Below are positions 8,733 through 17,421 of a stretch of DNA of 64,000 nt, piece by piece (the stretch's first letter is position 1; each line of letters opens with the position of its first letter). The notes under the pieces were generated by a model. That model made no database searches. It was not told the origin of the DNA and saw only the letters and a program-made list of their open reading frames with translations. The translations under genes and the position numbers were made by a program. This stretch comes from CAYGZA01 sp964354135 (GTDB taxonomy: Bacteria > Planctomycetota > Planctomycetia > Pirellulales > Thermoguttaceae), in contig CAYGZA010000005.1 in NCBI GenBank assembly GCA_964354135.1, positions 1-64,000 of the forward strand, read 5' to 3'.

Positions 8733-9725
8733 ATGCACTCGTACCGTAGGCATGGTTTCACCCTTGTAGAGCTTCTCGTCGTCATCGCGATCATCGGCAT
8801 CCTGATCGCCCTGCTGTTGCCCGCCGTGCAGGCCGCGCGGGAGGCGGCCCGCCGCTCCCAGTGCTCCAACAGCCTGCACCAGATTATCATTGGTCTGCAG
8901 ACGTACCACGACGCGGTGAAGACCTTCCCGCCCGGCAACATTACCCTGGGGAACTGCTGCGGCACGCTGAGTTTCACCAACTGGGCCATTGCCATCCTGC
9001 CCCAGCTCGACTTGCAGCCACTGTTCATGCAGTACAACCCGAACCTCTTCAACGAGGACACCGGGACCGTGCAGAGCAACTTCCGCAGGCAGATCGTGGC
9101 GATCTACAACTGCCCCTCGGACCCCAACCGGCTGCGTGCCGAGGTTCCGGCGAGCGGACCGGGCAATGACCGCGGCCTCATCTACCAGCACAGCTCCTAC
9201 CGCGGCGTGGCGGGCGCGCAGCGCGTTCACCCTGAGAACTTCGACAACTCCGAATGGTGTGCCATTCCTGCCGCCAGTCGTCCCAGCGAACGTCAGAAGG
9301 GGCTCCTGCACACCATCGACACGCCGGTCACCGGGCTGGGGGTGTCCGGCACCTGCGGCCTCAGGGACCCGGAGACCATGGGGACCATCTGGGACGGGAC
9401 CTCCAATACCTTCGCCGTCGGCGAGTATGCCACGGTCACGACTTCGCGTCGAGGGACCTTCTGGGCGTACTCCTACACGACTTATGTGCTCGGCCACACG
9501 AACCGGGAATCGCGGACGATGCTCCCGGACTATGACCTGTGTGCATCGCTACCCGGCAACAACGCCGACCAGCCCTGCAAGCGGGGCTTTGCCAGCATGC
9601 ACCCGAACGGGATGAACTTTGCTATGTGCGACGGGGCCGTGAAGTTCGTCACCCGCAACATCAATACGGTCATTTACTTCGGCCTGGGCACGGTCGGCGG
9701 CAAGGAGCAGGTGCAGGTACCGTAA
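8733..9725 (+). CDS. DUF1559 prepilin-like protein (type II secretion pseudopilin signal)
   Basis: 330 residues. The N-terminus is a type IV prepilin-like signal: short basic leader, G-FTLVELLVV with the Glu at +5, hydrophobic helix, then PAVQAAREAARR, the hallmark of the large planctomycete DUF1559 family. The C-terminal part has the family's H-x9-F/A-M-x-DG-x-V pattern (HPNGMNFAMCDGAVKFV). It should be inserted in the inner membrane and possibly cleaved by a prepilin peptidase; function is not established. ATG at 8733 follows GGGGGAA by six bases; a TTG two codons earlier is less likely. It lies upstream of a small lipoprotein, a recurrent pairing in planctomycetes. Confidence 0.92.
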   Translation: MHSYRRHGFTLVELLVVIAIIGILIALLLPAVQAAREAARRSQCSNSLHQIIIGLQTYHDAVKTFPPGNITLGNCCGTLSFTNWAIAILPQLDLQPLFMQYNPNLFNEDTGTVQSNFRRQIVAIYNCPSDPNRLRAEVPASGPGNDRGLIYQHSSYRGVAGAQRVHPENFDNSEWCAIPAASRPSERQKGLLHTIDTPVTGLGVSGTCGLRDPETMGTIWDGTSNTFAVGEYATVTTSRRGTFWAYSYTTYVLGHTNRESRTMLPDYDLCASLPGNNADQPCKRGFASMHPNGMNFAMCDGAVKFVTRNINTVIYFGLGTVGGKEQVQVP

Positions 9726-9726
9726 G

Positions 9727-9893
9727 GAAGGGTTCAGGGTTCAGGGTTCAGAGCCGGGCCGTGTCGGCCCGGTCTGGGTTCAGAAGAAGCTTTCAGCAGT
9801 CAGTTATCAGCTTTGGAGACTTGTTTCGCTGATGGCTGATAGCTGAAAGCTGATATCTCACGAACCGGTGGGTCTTCGCTCCGCTCGACCCGC
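9727..9893. repeat. composite dispersed repeat, inverted copy
   Basis: TTCAGGG heptamers (9727-9752), a CCGGGCCG/CGGCCCGG hairpin, then a ~100-bp unit carrying TATCAGC-type heptamers and ending in the GGTGGGTCTTCGCTCCGCTC block. The reverse complement matches 11923-12030 almost throughout and 13601-13690 in part. Confidence 0.7.
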
Positions 9894-9916
9894 TTTACCA
9901 TTGGGAGGAAGTCAGG

Positions 9917-10393
9917 ATGATTGCTAGAAAGACGCGGCAACGCAGGGCGAGGATCGCCACCTTCTGTGCCGTCTTGGCATTGGGTTGCCTCGTGGTGGCC
10001 GGCTGCGGCAAGGGAGGAGGAGGTTTCAAGGTTGTTCCCGTTTCCGGCAAGGTCACGCTGGACGGCAAGGCCCTGCCCGAGATCGCCGTCACGTTCCAGC
10101 CGGTCGCCGCCGGCACAAAGGCCGATCCGGGCCCGGGTTCTACCGGCAAGACCGACAGCGAGGGGAAGTATACCCTCATGCTCGTCGATGTCTCGAGGAA
10201 GGCAGGGGCCGTCGTTGGGAAGCACGAGGTCCGGTTCGCCCCCATCGGGCCACCGTCGGACCCCTCCAGCGACATCGCTCCCAAGATTGCCAATCCCATT
10301 CCTCCGAAGTATCAACAGAACCCGCCGGAGGTTGAAGTCACGGGCGACAAGACCAAAGACGGCAACTTGGACTTCAACCTGACGTCGAAGTAG
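9917..10393 (+). CDS. small lipoprotein with a carboxypeptidase-regulatory-like beta sandwich
   Basis: 158 residues. Basic n-region, hydrophobic helix, and lipobox LVVAGC with Cys30, so it is expected on the periplasmic face of a membrane. The mature part (VSGKVTLDGKALPEIAVTFQPV..., then SEGKYTLML) is the planctomycete transthyretin/carboxypeptidase-regulatory-like fold. It follows the DUF1559 gene, the usual order, but 190 bases of repeat separate them, so co-transcription is uncertain. AGGAAG lies six bases before the ATG. No enzymatic residues are evident. Confidence 0.85.
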   Translation: MIARKTRQRRARIATFCAVLALGCLVVAGCGKGGGGFKVVPVSGKVTLDGKALPEIAVTFQPVAAGTKADPGPGSTGKTDSEGKYTLMLVDVSRKAGAVVGKHEVRFAPIGPPSDPSSDIAPKIANPIPPKYQQNPPEVEVTGDKTKDGNLDFNLTSK

Positions 10394-10394
10394 G

Positions 10395-10411
10395 GCAGGC
10401 ATCTTGCCTGC
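10395..10411. repeat. short hairpin GCAGGCA/TGCCTGC
   Basis: A 7-bp stem just after the lipoprotein stop. A related GGGCGGGCATCTTG sequence is found near 30582. Confidence 0.5.
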
Positions 10412-10425
10412 TTCAGAGCCAAAGA

Positions 10426-10456
10426 GACTTCCGAAGTCTTTAAGACTTCGGAAGTC
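10426..10456. terminator. bidirectional palindromic terminator
   Basis: A 31-base palindrome with 15-bp arms (GACTTCCGAAGTCTT and its inverse) between convergent genes (lipoprotein, plus; chrA, minus). It lacks a long U-tract, so efficiency is uncertain. Confidence 0.55.
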
Positions 10457-10617
10457 CAGACGCGGTCTTGACGGGGAATTCCTGCTCGAAGACCGATGAA
10501 GGTTGAGTCGCTGCGGCTCAGCAGGAGCTTCACCCTCCCGGCTCGGTCCCTCGGTTTGCCCTCCCGGCTCGCTCTCGCGGTTCGCCTTTCCGGGCGTCCC
10601 GAACCCCGATCGGCCGT

Positions 10618-11886
10618 TCAGTACAGGAGCCGCCCGAGGATTGCCCCGCCGAGCACGATCCACACGGCCGGAAGCCGCCGGCCGAAGAACGCCGCCGCGG
10701 CCAAGAGGGCGATCAGGCAGCCCCGCCCGTCGATCAGCCACGGCTGCCCGGTGCAATAGATCGGCAGGTCGAAGAGCCACGGCCGTCCATCTTGAAGCAC
10801 CAGCGCGGTTTGCGCGAGTCTCACGGTGACCGCAGCGGTGAGCCCCACGGAGGCGGCGTTCACGGCGTCCAGGAAGCGCGCCGCCCAAGGCCAGCGGCGG
10901 AGCCTGGGAATGAGCGGGTTGACGGCCGCCACCAGAACGAGTCCCGGCAGGATGATCGCCGCGGTGGCCGCCGCTGCCCCCAGCCCGCCGCCCGGCCCGC
11001 GCTCGTGGCCGACGATGTAGCCGGCGAACGTGGCGGTGGAGATAAGCGGCCCGGGGGTCACCTGGCCCGCGGCGACCGCGTCGATCAACTGCCGCTGGGT
11101 GAGCCATCCGAGGCCGTCCACCAGCCCGCCTTGCAGGTACGCGACCAGCACGTACCCGCTCCCGTAGAGCACCGCGCCGATCTGGAGGAAGTAGAGGGCA
11201 AGCTGCCAGAGCGGGACCGCAACCGGGGCGGCGGCGCAAAGGGCCCAGGGCACCGCCGCGAGGACCGGCGCCGCGGCCGCACCCTTGCAGGCGCCCGTTG
11301 CGGTCAATCCGGCCAGGAGCCCGGCCGCCACGCCGCCCGGCGGGTTGTCGGCCCGCTGCGACCAGCGGAGGAAGACGGCGCCCAGGAGGCTGCCGACCAG
11401 GAGCGTGCCGATCTCGTGGAGCCCCGCCAGCGAGGCCGCCGCCACGCCCACCCCGATGGCCGCAAGCTGCCAGTTCCGGATCGCCGTGGCTGCCAGGCGG
11501 CAGACGGCGGCAAAGATGATCGCCAGGACCGCCGGCTTGATCCCCCGCAAGAAAGGCTCGACCTCGGCCAGCGCCCCGTAGGTCACGTAGGCCCAGGCCA
11601 GGGCGGCGGTGATGATTGCGGCGGGGAGCGTGAAGGCCGCGCCCGCCACCACAAGCCCCGCCAACCCCGCCCGCAAGTACCCCACGTGCGCCGCCATCTC
11701 CACGGCGTTCGGTCCGGGAATGAGGTGCGTGGCGCCCAAGAGGTCGAGGAAGTGCTCGCGGGTAAGCCACTCGCGGCGCTTGACCACTTCGTCTTCCATC
11801 AGGGCGACGTGGGCCGCCGGCCCGCCGAAGCTGATGCTCCCCAGCTTGGCAAACACCCGGGCGAGTTCCCACAAGCGCTGGATCAT
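10618..11886 (-). CDS. chrA: chromate transporter, CHR family
   Basis: 422 residues, about ten to twelve membrane helices in two homologous halves. The first half has FAKLGSISFGGPAAHVALM and LGATHLIPGPNAVEMAAHVGY; the second has FLQIGAVLYGSGYVLVAYL and VTPGPLISTATFAGYIVG. These are the duplicated signature motifs of long-chain ChrA. By family it is an inner-membrane chromate efflux (chromate/proton or sulfate exchange) protein; planctomycete members are not tested for substrate. It starts at ATG 11886 and is followed by the palindrome at 10426-10456. No chrB-type regulator is adjacent. Confidence 0.9.
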   Translation of the reverse strand: MIQRLWELARVFAKLGSISFGGPAAHVALMEDEVVKRREWLTREHFLDLLGATHLIPGPNAVEMAAHVGYLRAGLAGLVVAGAAFTLPAAIITAALAWAYVTYGALAEVEPFLRGIKPAVLAIIFAAVCRLAATAIRNWQLAAIGVGVAAASLAGLHEIGTLLVGSLLGAVFLRWSQRADNPPGGVAAGLLAGLTATGACKGAAAAPVLAAVPWALCAAAPVAVPLWQLALYFLQIGAVLYGSGYVLVAYLQGGLVDGLGWLTQRQLIDAVAAGQVTPGPLISTATFAGYIVGHERGPGGGLGAAAATAAIILPGLVLVAAVNPLIPRLRRWPWAARFLDAVNAASVGLTAAVTVRLAQTALVLQDGRPWLFDLPIYCTGQPWLIDGRGCLIALLAAAAFFGRRLPAVWIVLGGAILGRLLY

Positions 11887-11922
11887 AGTCGGGGTTTTGC
11901 CGTGTCGCTCGCGCGGGATCGG

Positions 11923-12096
11923 GCGGAGCGAAGACCCACCGGTGCGTGAGCTATCAGCTATCAGCCGTCAGCCGTCAGCGAAGCGAGTCTTCAAAGCTGA
12001 TAGCTGACTGCTGAAAGCCGATCGCTCCTCCTGAACCCTGACCGGGCCGGCACGGCCCGGCTCTGAACGCTCGTCTCTCGCCCCTCAGCCTGCCTA
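11923..12096. repeat. composite dispersed repeat
   Basis: A GGAGCGAAGACCCACC block, TATCAGC/GTCAGC heptamers, a conserved core (GAAGCGAGTCTTC then AGCTGATAGCTGACTGCTG), a GGGCCGGCACGGCCC hairpin, and a further run of 7-base units into the isomerase-like gene's stop (12094-12096). The core is a near-identical direct repeat of 13627-13702. Confidence 0.75.
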
Positions 12097-13557
12097 CGCA
12101 ATCGGCTGTACCTTGATCCCGGCCAGTTGGCCGTAGGCCCTGAAGTGGTGGTCCAGCTTGCCGAGGAGGAACAACTGGTGGAAGCCCTTGACGTCGCGGG
12201 AATCGGCCACGTTGTTCATGTCCAGGTCCACCGAGGTGCGGCAGCCGCCGGACGGAGGCGTGTCGATGTTGCCGATCACCTTGCCCGTCCCGAGGATGAT
12301 GTTGTCCGGGCCGGTGAACTGCATGACCGTCGCGTCCTGGCCCAGGGGCCAGAGGACCTGCGGCACCGCGCCCATCCCGGATTCGGAGTGGTTGCGCAAG
12401 AGAAACGGCTCGTGCGGCTTGTCGAAGCCGGCCAGCTTCGTCGGCGAGGTGCAGTGGGCGCCCATGAAGCTGCCCGTGACCGTGTTGGGCACGGGGTCCT
12501 GCATGAACCCGGGGCGGCCGACCAACTGGGCGCTCAACAGGAGCGAAATCCCGGACATCATCGCCGCCTCGCAGCAGCCGACGCCCCCTTCGTCCAAGAG
12601 CCGCGACCAGGCGATGCACGGCGGGCAAGGGATCCGCTTGACGGAAACCAGCCCGAGGCAGTCCATGGAAATCCCTTGGCAGTTTTCGGCGGCCATGATC
12701 CGCTTGGCGATCACGTAGTTCTTGGCCGCGTTCAATACGTCCTCGGGCTTCGGCTCGACGATCTTCTTGGCCTCCTTCGAGTAGTACTCGGCGATCTGCC
12801 GCATCTCGCCGACGGTCTCGGCCTTGTCGAACTCCTGAGGCCACCGCTCCCGCGGGATGTAGTGGAGCGTGGTGCCGACGGTCGGCAGGACCTGGTCGCG
12901 GGTCTTGTCGCCGGCCAGCACGCAGAGCCGCGTGTTCTTCATCACCCACTGCGTGCGGAACATCCGCACCGCCTGGGCCAGCCAGTTGACGTCCTGGGTG
13001 GAGGCCACGAAGGTCTTGGGGGCGTCGCGCGTTGCTCCCAGGTGGCCGGTGAAGGCTACGCCCATCGGCGCGAAGACGATCGCGGGCAGGTCGCCCTTTT
13101 GCTTGACGAAGTTGTTGATGTGTCCCCACCAGCCCATGTGCATCAGCGTGACGATCACGCCGTCCGGCGGGTCCTTCTTGAGTTGTTCCAACAGTCCGTT
13201 GACCGCCGGGGCGCCGTCGAGCGGCTCCTGGATCACTTCCAGCCGGACGCCGAGCTGGCCCGCGGCGTCCGTCATCAGCTTGGTGTACATGGCCTGCGAC
13301 CCCTCGATGTCGTAGGTGTGGCCGGGCCAACTCATCCAGTATGCTTCCTTGGTCTTCGGCCGGAGGAAGGCCGCCAGCACCTTGGGCTTGCCGGCCAGTT
13401 TCGGCTCGTCGGCCACGACCGTGGAGGCGAAATCCAACAGGCCCACCTTCATGGCGAGGGCCGATGCCCCCAAGCCGACCGAAGTCATGAACTCCCGGCG
13501 GCCAAGCCTCATCATCGGACAACTGCAGGTAGACGCACAGGTTTCACACTTCCCCAT
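12094..13557 (-). CDS. TAT-exported sugar-isomerase-like protein (FucI/AraA fold)
   Basis: 487 residues. The first ~22 residues contain four closely spaced Cys (CETCASTCSC) before a twin-arginine signal (LGRREFMTS and a hydrophobic stretch to ~45). The mature protein has the alternating alpha/beta layout and C-terminal sandwich typical of L-fucose/L-arabinose isomerase-like proteins, with CEAAMMSGISLLLSAQL and FTGPDNIILGTGKVIG blocks. Whether it is catalytically active is not clear, since the fold includes many uncharacterised planctomycete members. Start ATG 13557 has AGGAGA seven bases upstream; the in-frame ATG at 13596 lacks one. Export of an isomerase fold is unusual. Confidence 0.7.
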   Translation of the reverse strand: MGKCETCASTCSCPMMRLGRREFMTSVGLGASALAMKVGLLDFASTVVADEPKLAGKPKVLAAFLRPKTKEAYWMSWPGHTYDIEGSQAMYTKLMTDAAGQLGVRLEVIQEPLDGAPAVNGLLEQLKKDPPDGVIVTLMHMGWWGHINNFVKQKGDLPAIVFAPMGVAFTGHLGATRDAPKTFVASTQDVNWLAQAVRMFRTQWVMKNTRLCVLAGDKTRDQVLPTVGTTLHYIPRERWPQEFDKAETVGEMRQIAEYYSKEAKKIVEPKPEDVLNAAKNYVIAKRIMAAENCQGISMDCLGLVSVKRIPCPPCIAWSRLLDEGGVGCCEAAMMSGISLLLSAQLVGRPGFMQDPVPNTVTGSFMGAHCTSPTKLAGFDKPHEPFLLRNHSESGMGAVPQVLWPLGQDATVMQFTGPDNIILGTGKVIGNIDTPPSGGCRTSVDLDMNNVADSRDVKGFHQLFLLGKLDHHFRAYGQLAGIKVQPIA

Positions 13558-13600
13558 GGCGGATTCTCCTTGCTCTGACGGTTGCGGAAGACGCAAAACG

Positions 13601-13755
13601 CGGCTATCGGCTATCAGCTTTCGGCTATCAGCCGTCAGCGAAGCGAGTCTTCAAAGCTGATAGCTGACTGCTGAAAGCTGATCGCTCCTCCTGAACCCTG
13701 AACCTAGCCCCGGCCGGCACGGCCCGGCTCTGAACCCTAGCCCCTAACCCCTCAC
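13601..13755. repeat. composite dispersed repeat, second direct copy
   Basis: Heptamers (CTATCGG, CTATCAG), the same core as 11965-12042, a CCGGCCGGCACGGCC hairpin, and CCCTAGC/CCCTAAC heptamers running to the stop codon (13752-13754) of the VCBS protein. Confidence 0.75.
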
Positions 13756-14954
13756 TTCGCCTTGTTCTCAAACCACACCGGCCCGCCCCACTTGCCGGTC
13801 ACGACGATGTCGAGGTCCCCGTCGCCGTCGAGATCCACAACCGGAACGTTCATTCCCGAGCCGATCCCCTCGTTGTACGAAATCACGTGCTTGGTCCAGG
13901 CCGCCTCAGGGCCGCGCTTCAGGTCGTACCAATAAACGCCCAGCGGACCGTATTCGTCCGGGTCGCCGCCGTTGTGGGCCATGAAACGCTTGCCGGTCAC
14001 CAGCTCCAGGTCGCCGTCGCCGTCCAGGTCGGCCAGCGTGAGGCTGTGGGCCTGGGTCCACGTGTCGTCGATCGTGTGCTGCTTCCAGCCGATCTTGCCG
14101 CCCTGGCGGGTCTGCTCGTACCAGAAGATGCCGTAGCCGTGGGCGGAGCTGGTGACGACGTCGGCCAGCCCGTCGCCGTTGACGTCGTAGACCAGGATCT
14201 GCGGCGTGTGATCGACCTTGCCGTCCTTGCCGCCGAGGGCCCAAGGGTGCTCGACCCACTTGCCGTGGCGGGGGTCGGCCGGGGCCTCGAACCAGCCGTC
14301 GGGACGGAGGGCGTCAGGCCGGCCGTCGCCGTTGATGTCCCCCGCACCGCCGCCGTGCGCCATGGTCCGCTCGGAGATCACGTACTTCACCAGCCCCCGC
14401 TTGCCGTCCGGAAGCTTGCCGGCCTCGTACCACCACGTGCCCTGGACGTGCGGGAAGATCTCGTCGGCCTTGCCGTCGCCGTCGAAGTCCACGGCGTCGC
14501 CGCACTCGAAGTTGAGCTTGTCGCTCTTCTCGATGATCGTGCGGGGCCACTCCTGGCCGCCGAAGCCGACGTTGCGAAACCACTCGGCCACGCCCCACCA
14601 GTGGCAGTTGACCACGTCGATCCGGCCATCGCCGTCGCAGTCCAGCGGCACGTTCATGAAGTCCTTGTAGTAGCCCTTGCCCTGCTCGTCCACCTCGCCC
14701 TCGAGCGTGCGGATCTTGTGGGCCTTCCAGTCCGGGGCGAGATAGACGTAGGGCCCGGCGACGATGTCGAGCTTGCCGTCCTTATTGAAATCGGCCACGC
14801 CGCATGCCTCCGAGCGGAACTTGCCCAGCCGGTGCGCGACGAACTTGACCGAATCCGCCACCGCGGCCTTCTTGGCCGCCGGTTTTTCGCCCCACGCGGG
14901 GCCCGCCGCCAAGATGAAACCTGCCGCCAAACCCAATATAACCGTCGTACGCAT
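13752..14954 (-). CDS. secreted FG-GAP/VCBS repeat protein
   Basis: 400 residues. A Sec signal peptide (MRTTVILGLAAGFILAAGPAWG) is followed by about six FG-GAP/VCBS units, each with a calcium-binding DxDGDGxxD-type loop: DFNKDGKLD, DCDGDGRID, DFDGDGKAD, DINGDGRPD, DVNGDGLAD, DLDGDGDLE, DLDGDGDLD. It should form a seven-bladed propeller-like extracellular fold with bound calcium, used for adhesion or protein contact. ATG 14954 is chosen because the signal peptide begins there; the frame is open for another 37 codons. Monocistronic; the stop lies in heptamer-repeat DNA. Confidence 0.88.
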   Translation of the reverse strand: MRTTVILGLAAGFILAAGPAWGEKPAAKKAAVADSVKFVAHRLGKFRSEACGVADFNKDGKLDIVAGPYVYLAPDWKAHKIRTLEGEVDEQGKGYYKDFMNVPLDCDGDGRIDVVNCHWWGVAEWFRNVGFGGQEWPRTIIEKSDKLNFECGDAVDFDGDGKADEIFPHVQGTWWYEAGKLPDGKRGLVKYVISERTMAHGGGAGDINGDGRPDALRPDGWFEAPADPRHGKWVEHPWALGGKDGKVDHTPQILVYDVNGDGLADVVTSSAHGYGIFWYEQTRQGGKIGWKQHTIDDTWTQAHSLTLADLDGDGDLELVTGKRFMAHNGGDPDEYGPLGVYWYDLKRGPEAAWTKHVISYNEGIGSGMNVPVVDLDGDGDLDIVVTGKWGGPVWFENKAK

Positions 14955-15061
14955 TGCTCGTGACCTCCGAAAAGGGTATCTTCGGCTCGACAGCCCAAAG
15001 CTTACCGGCCCGCGCGGGGCAATGCAACTGCCTGGAAGCGCGAAGGGGTCGTACCCTGAAA

Positions 15062-15859
15062 TCACGCCGCTTCGCTGCGGATTCCTACAAGCAGTTGGTC
15101 GAGCAAAGCACCCAACGCTTGCGAATCCTCAAGTCGGAAGCGGGCGCACCCGGGCGCCGAGTCCCCGACGCCAACCGAGAGCCCGCCCAGAGCCGTCACC
15201 GCCTCAAAGGCATCGGCGTCGTTGGCGTGGTCCCCGAAGTAGCACGCTACGGTGGCCGGGTCCCCCGCCCGTCCAATCATGATGCGAACCGCCGTCCCCT
15301 TGCTCCAGCCCAGATCGGGGACGATCTCCACGGCCATCGGTCCGGGCAAGACGCGGAATCCCTCCGCCAGCGATTCCAAGGACTTTTGCAGTGATGCCTT
15401 GAGTTCACCGACCCGCTCCTCCACGACCTGCCGGTAGTGGACGGTCAGGCCGAAGGGCTTGACTTCAATCCAGGCCCCTTCGTAGGGCGATGCCACTCGC
15501 TGCAACTCGTCCTTGAGCTGCTCGATGCGGGCGATCATCCTTCCCGCCTGGGGATGTTGTACTGCCACTTCAGAGAATTCCAGCTCCAGCCCGTTGGTAC
15601 CCGCGTAGTCGATCCCCGCAATCTCCACCATCTGCTTGAGGTTTGCCAGGGCGCGGCCGCTGATGATGCCGAGCCGCACGCCGGGCTCGCCGGCAAGGGA
15701 ATTCAAGGCATCCCGCGTCGTGGGCGGCAGCACGGCCAAGTCCGGGTGCTCGCAAATCGGCACGAGCGTCCCGTCGTAATCGAACAGGAGGAAAAGGGTC
15801 TGCCCGCGTCGGCGGGCGGTCCGGAGCCATTGCAGGATCAGGTGCGTCGACTCGATCAC
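15062..15859 (-). CDS. otsB: trehalose-6-phosphate phosphatase
   Basis: 265 residues, HAD-superfamily phosphatase. Motif I is DYDGTLVP (nucleophile Asp27, acid/base Asp29), motif II is GIISGRAL, and motif III/IV includes WSKGTAVR and GDHANDADAF (metal-binding acidic residues). It removes phosphate from trehalose-6-phosphate, the second step after OtsA. It starts with GTG at 15859; this GTG overlaps the OtsA stop (GTGA), so the two are translationally coupled. Last gene of the four-gene minus-strand trehalose operon. Confidence 0.93.
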   Translation of the reverse strand: MIESTHLILQWLRTARRRGQTLFLLFDYDGTLVPICEHPDLAVLPPTTRDALNSLAGEPGVRLGIISGRALANLKQMVEIAGIDYAGTNGLELEFSEVAVQHPQAGRMIARIEQLKDELQRVASPYEGAWIEVKPFGLTVHYRQVVEERVGELKASLQKSLESLAEGFRVLPGPMAVEIVPDLGWSKGTAVRIMIGRAGDPATVACYFGDHANDADAFEAVTALGGLSVGVGDSAPGCARFRLEDSQALGALLDQLLVGIRSEAA

Positions 15860-17352
15860 GCGGGCGTCTCCGACGTTTGCCGACCGGCGGCAAGTTTCCC
15901 CACCATGGAAAGGAGCATCCCGGCCCAGCGGTAGACGTTGTTGTCTTCCAACTGCTGCCGCATGCGCTCCATTCGAGATTCCTGCTCCTCCACCGGCATG
16001 GTCAAGGCCCGGTACAGCGCCTCGGCGAATTCGTCGATGGCATACGGGTTGACGAGCACGGCGTCGGTGAGCTCCCGGGCCGCGCCGGTGAACTTCGACA
16101 GCACCAACACGCCGCGTCCGTCGGTCCGCGAGGCCACGAACTCCTTGGCCACCAGGTTCATCCCATCGTGCAGGGAACTGACGACACACGCGGCAGCGAT
16201 GCGATTGAGGGCGTAGATTTCCTCCGGGGAATGGTGCCGGTGGCGAAAGAGAATCGGCCTCCAGGACCCATTGCCGTGGCGCCAGTTGATCTCGTCGGCC
16301 AGGGCGTCGAGTTCGTCGTTGAGCCGGCGGTAGGCCGGGATGTGCACGCGGCTGGGGGCGCCGATCTGCACCAGGACGAACTTCCCTTTCAACTCCGGGT
16401 GAAGCAACAGAAGTCGCTCCACGGCGCGAAAACGCTCCGGAAGCCCCTTCGTGTAGTCCACCCGGTCGGCGCCCACGAGAATCGACTCGTCGCGCAGCCG
16501 CAGGCGGTTGCGAATCCGCCGTTCCTCCCGCGGGATATCTGAAGGGAGCTGGGCGGCCACCCTTTCCGGGTCCACGCTGATCGGCTGCGGGCGGACCAGG
16601 GTTGTCAGTCCGCCGCGGGTGACCGAGAAGTGCTCGTAATCCACCCGGGATTCGATCCCCCGGTCCACCGTATCGAGGAAGTTGTTGCAGTGATACTGGA
16701 GGTGGAAGGCCAGGAGATCGTTTCCCAACAGGCCGTCGAGGATCTCGTCGTGCCACGGGCAGACGCGGAACGCCTCGCGGTTTGGCCACGGAATGTGCCA
16801 GAACTGCGCGACGACCAGGTCGGGCCGGGCGTTCTTGAGCATCCGCGGCAACAGGGCAAAGTGATAGTCCTGAACGAAGACCAGCGCCGGCTCATGGCCG
16901 ACTTCCTCCAGCACCGCGTCGGCAAACTTCTGATTCACACGGCGGTACTGCTCCCAATCGGATTTCTCGAACTGCGGCCGGGTGTAGGCGATGTGACAAA
17001 GCGGCCACAGCGCCTCGTTGGAAAACCCGTAGTAGTACCCGTCCTCCTCCTCCTTGCTCAGCCAAACGCGCCGCAAAGTGTACTTCGGCTCGCCGGGTGG
17101 TACGGGGATCCTGCCCCGCTCGTCGGTGACCGTCCGGTCGGCGTCGCCGCTGCCGTGGGCCACCCAGACGCCCCCGCACGCCCGCATCACCGGATCCAAC
17201 GCCGTGGCCAGACCGCTGGCCGGCATCTGCACGCGGATCTCGTCACCGTCGAACACGTGGATATACGGCTCGCGGTTGGCCACGGCCACCAGCTTGGCGT
17301 TGGCAAACCGCTCCCTGGCCAAGCTCTCCAGGCGATCTTTCGTCCAGGGCAT
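15856..17352 (-). CDS. otsA: trehalose-6-phosphate synthase (GT20)
   Basis: 498 residues, the size of E. coli OtsA. Visible motifs: VANREPY near residue 25, FWHIPWPNREAF and the NDLLAFHLQYHCNNFLD block of the N-terminal Rossmann domain, VGADRVDYTKGLPERFRA, VQIGAPSR, and SSLHDGMNLVAKEFVA of the C-terminal domain, where UDP/ADP-glucose and glucose-6-phosphate bind. It makes trehalose-6-phosphate in the cytoplasm. ATG 17352 has AAAGGAG six bases upstream. It lies 69 bases after TreT and overlaps otsB. Confidence 0.94.
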   Translation of the reverse strand: MPWTKDRLESLARERFANAKLVAVANREPYIHVFDGDEIRVQMPASGLATALDPVMRACGGVWVAHGSGDADRTVTDERGRIPVPPGEPKYTLRRVWLSKEEEDGYYYGFSNEALWPLCHIAYTRPQFEKSDWEQYRRVNQKFADAVLEEVGHEPALVFVQDYHFALLPRMLKNARPDLVVAQFWHIPWPNREAFRVCPWHDEILDGLLGNDLLAFHLQYHCNNFLDTVDRGIESRVDYEHFSVTRGGLTTLVRPQPISVDPERVAAQLPSDIPREERRIRNRLRLRDESILVGADRVDYTKGLPERFRAVERLLLLHPELKGKFVLVQIGAPSRVHIPAYRRLNDELDALADEINWRHGNGSWRPILFRHRHHSPEEIYALNRIAAACVVSSLHDGMNLVAKEFVASRTDGRGVLVLSKFTGAARELTDAVLVNPYAIDEFAEALYRALTMPVEEQESRMERMRQQLEDNNVYRWAGMLLSMVGKLAAGRQTSETPA

Positions 17353-17421
17353 GACTGGCTCCTTTCATGCCGACAAGCAACGTTCATTCCCCTAGTACCT
17401 GCCGGGACCCGAGACCCCGGA

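Noticed and set aside
10792..11949. Long open frame on the plus strand opposite chrA
   Set aside because: High-GC DNA gives long antisense frames; translation is Arg/Gly/Pro-rich with no family signature, while the minus strand is clearly ChrA.
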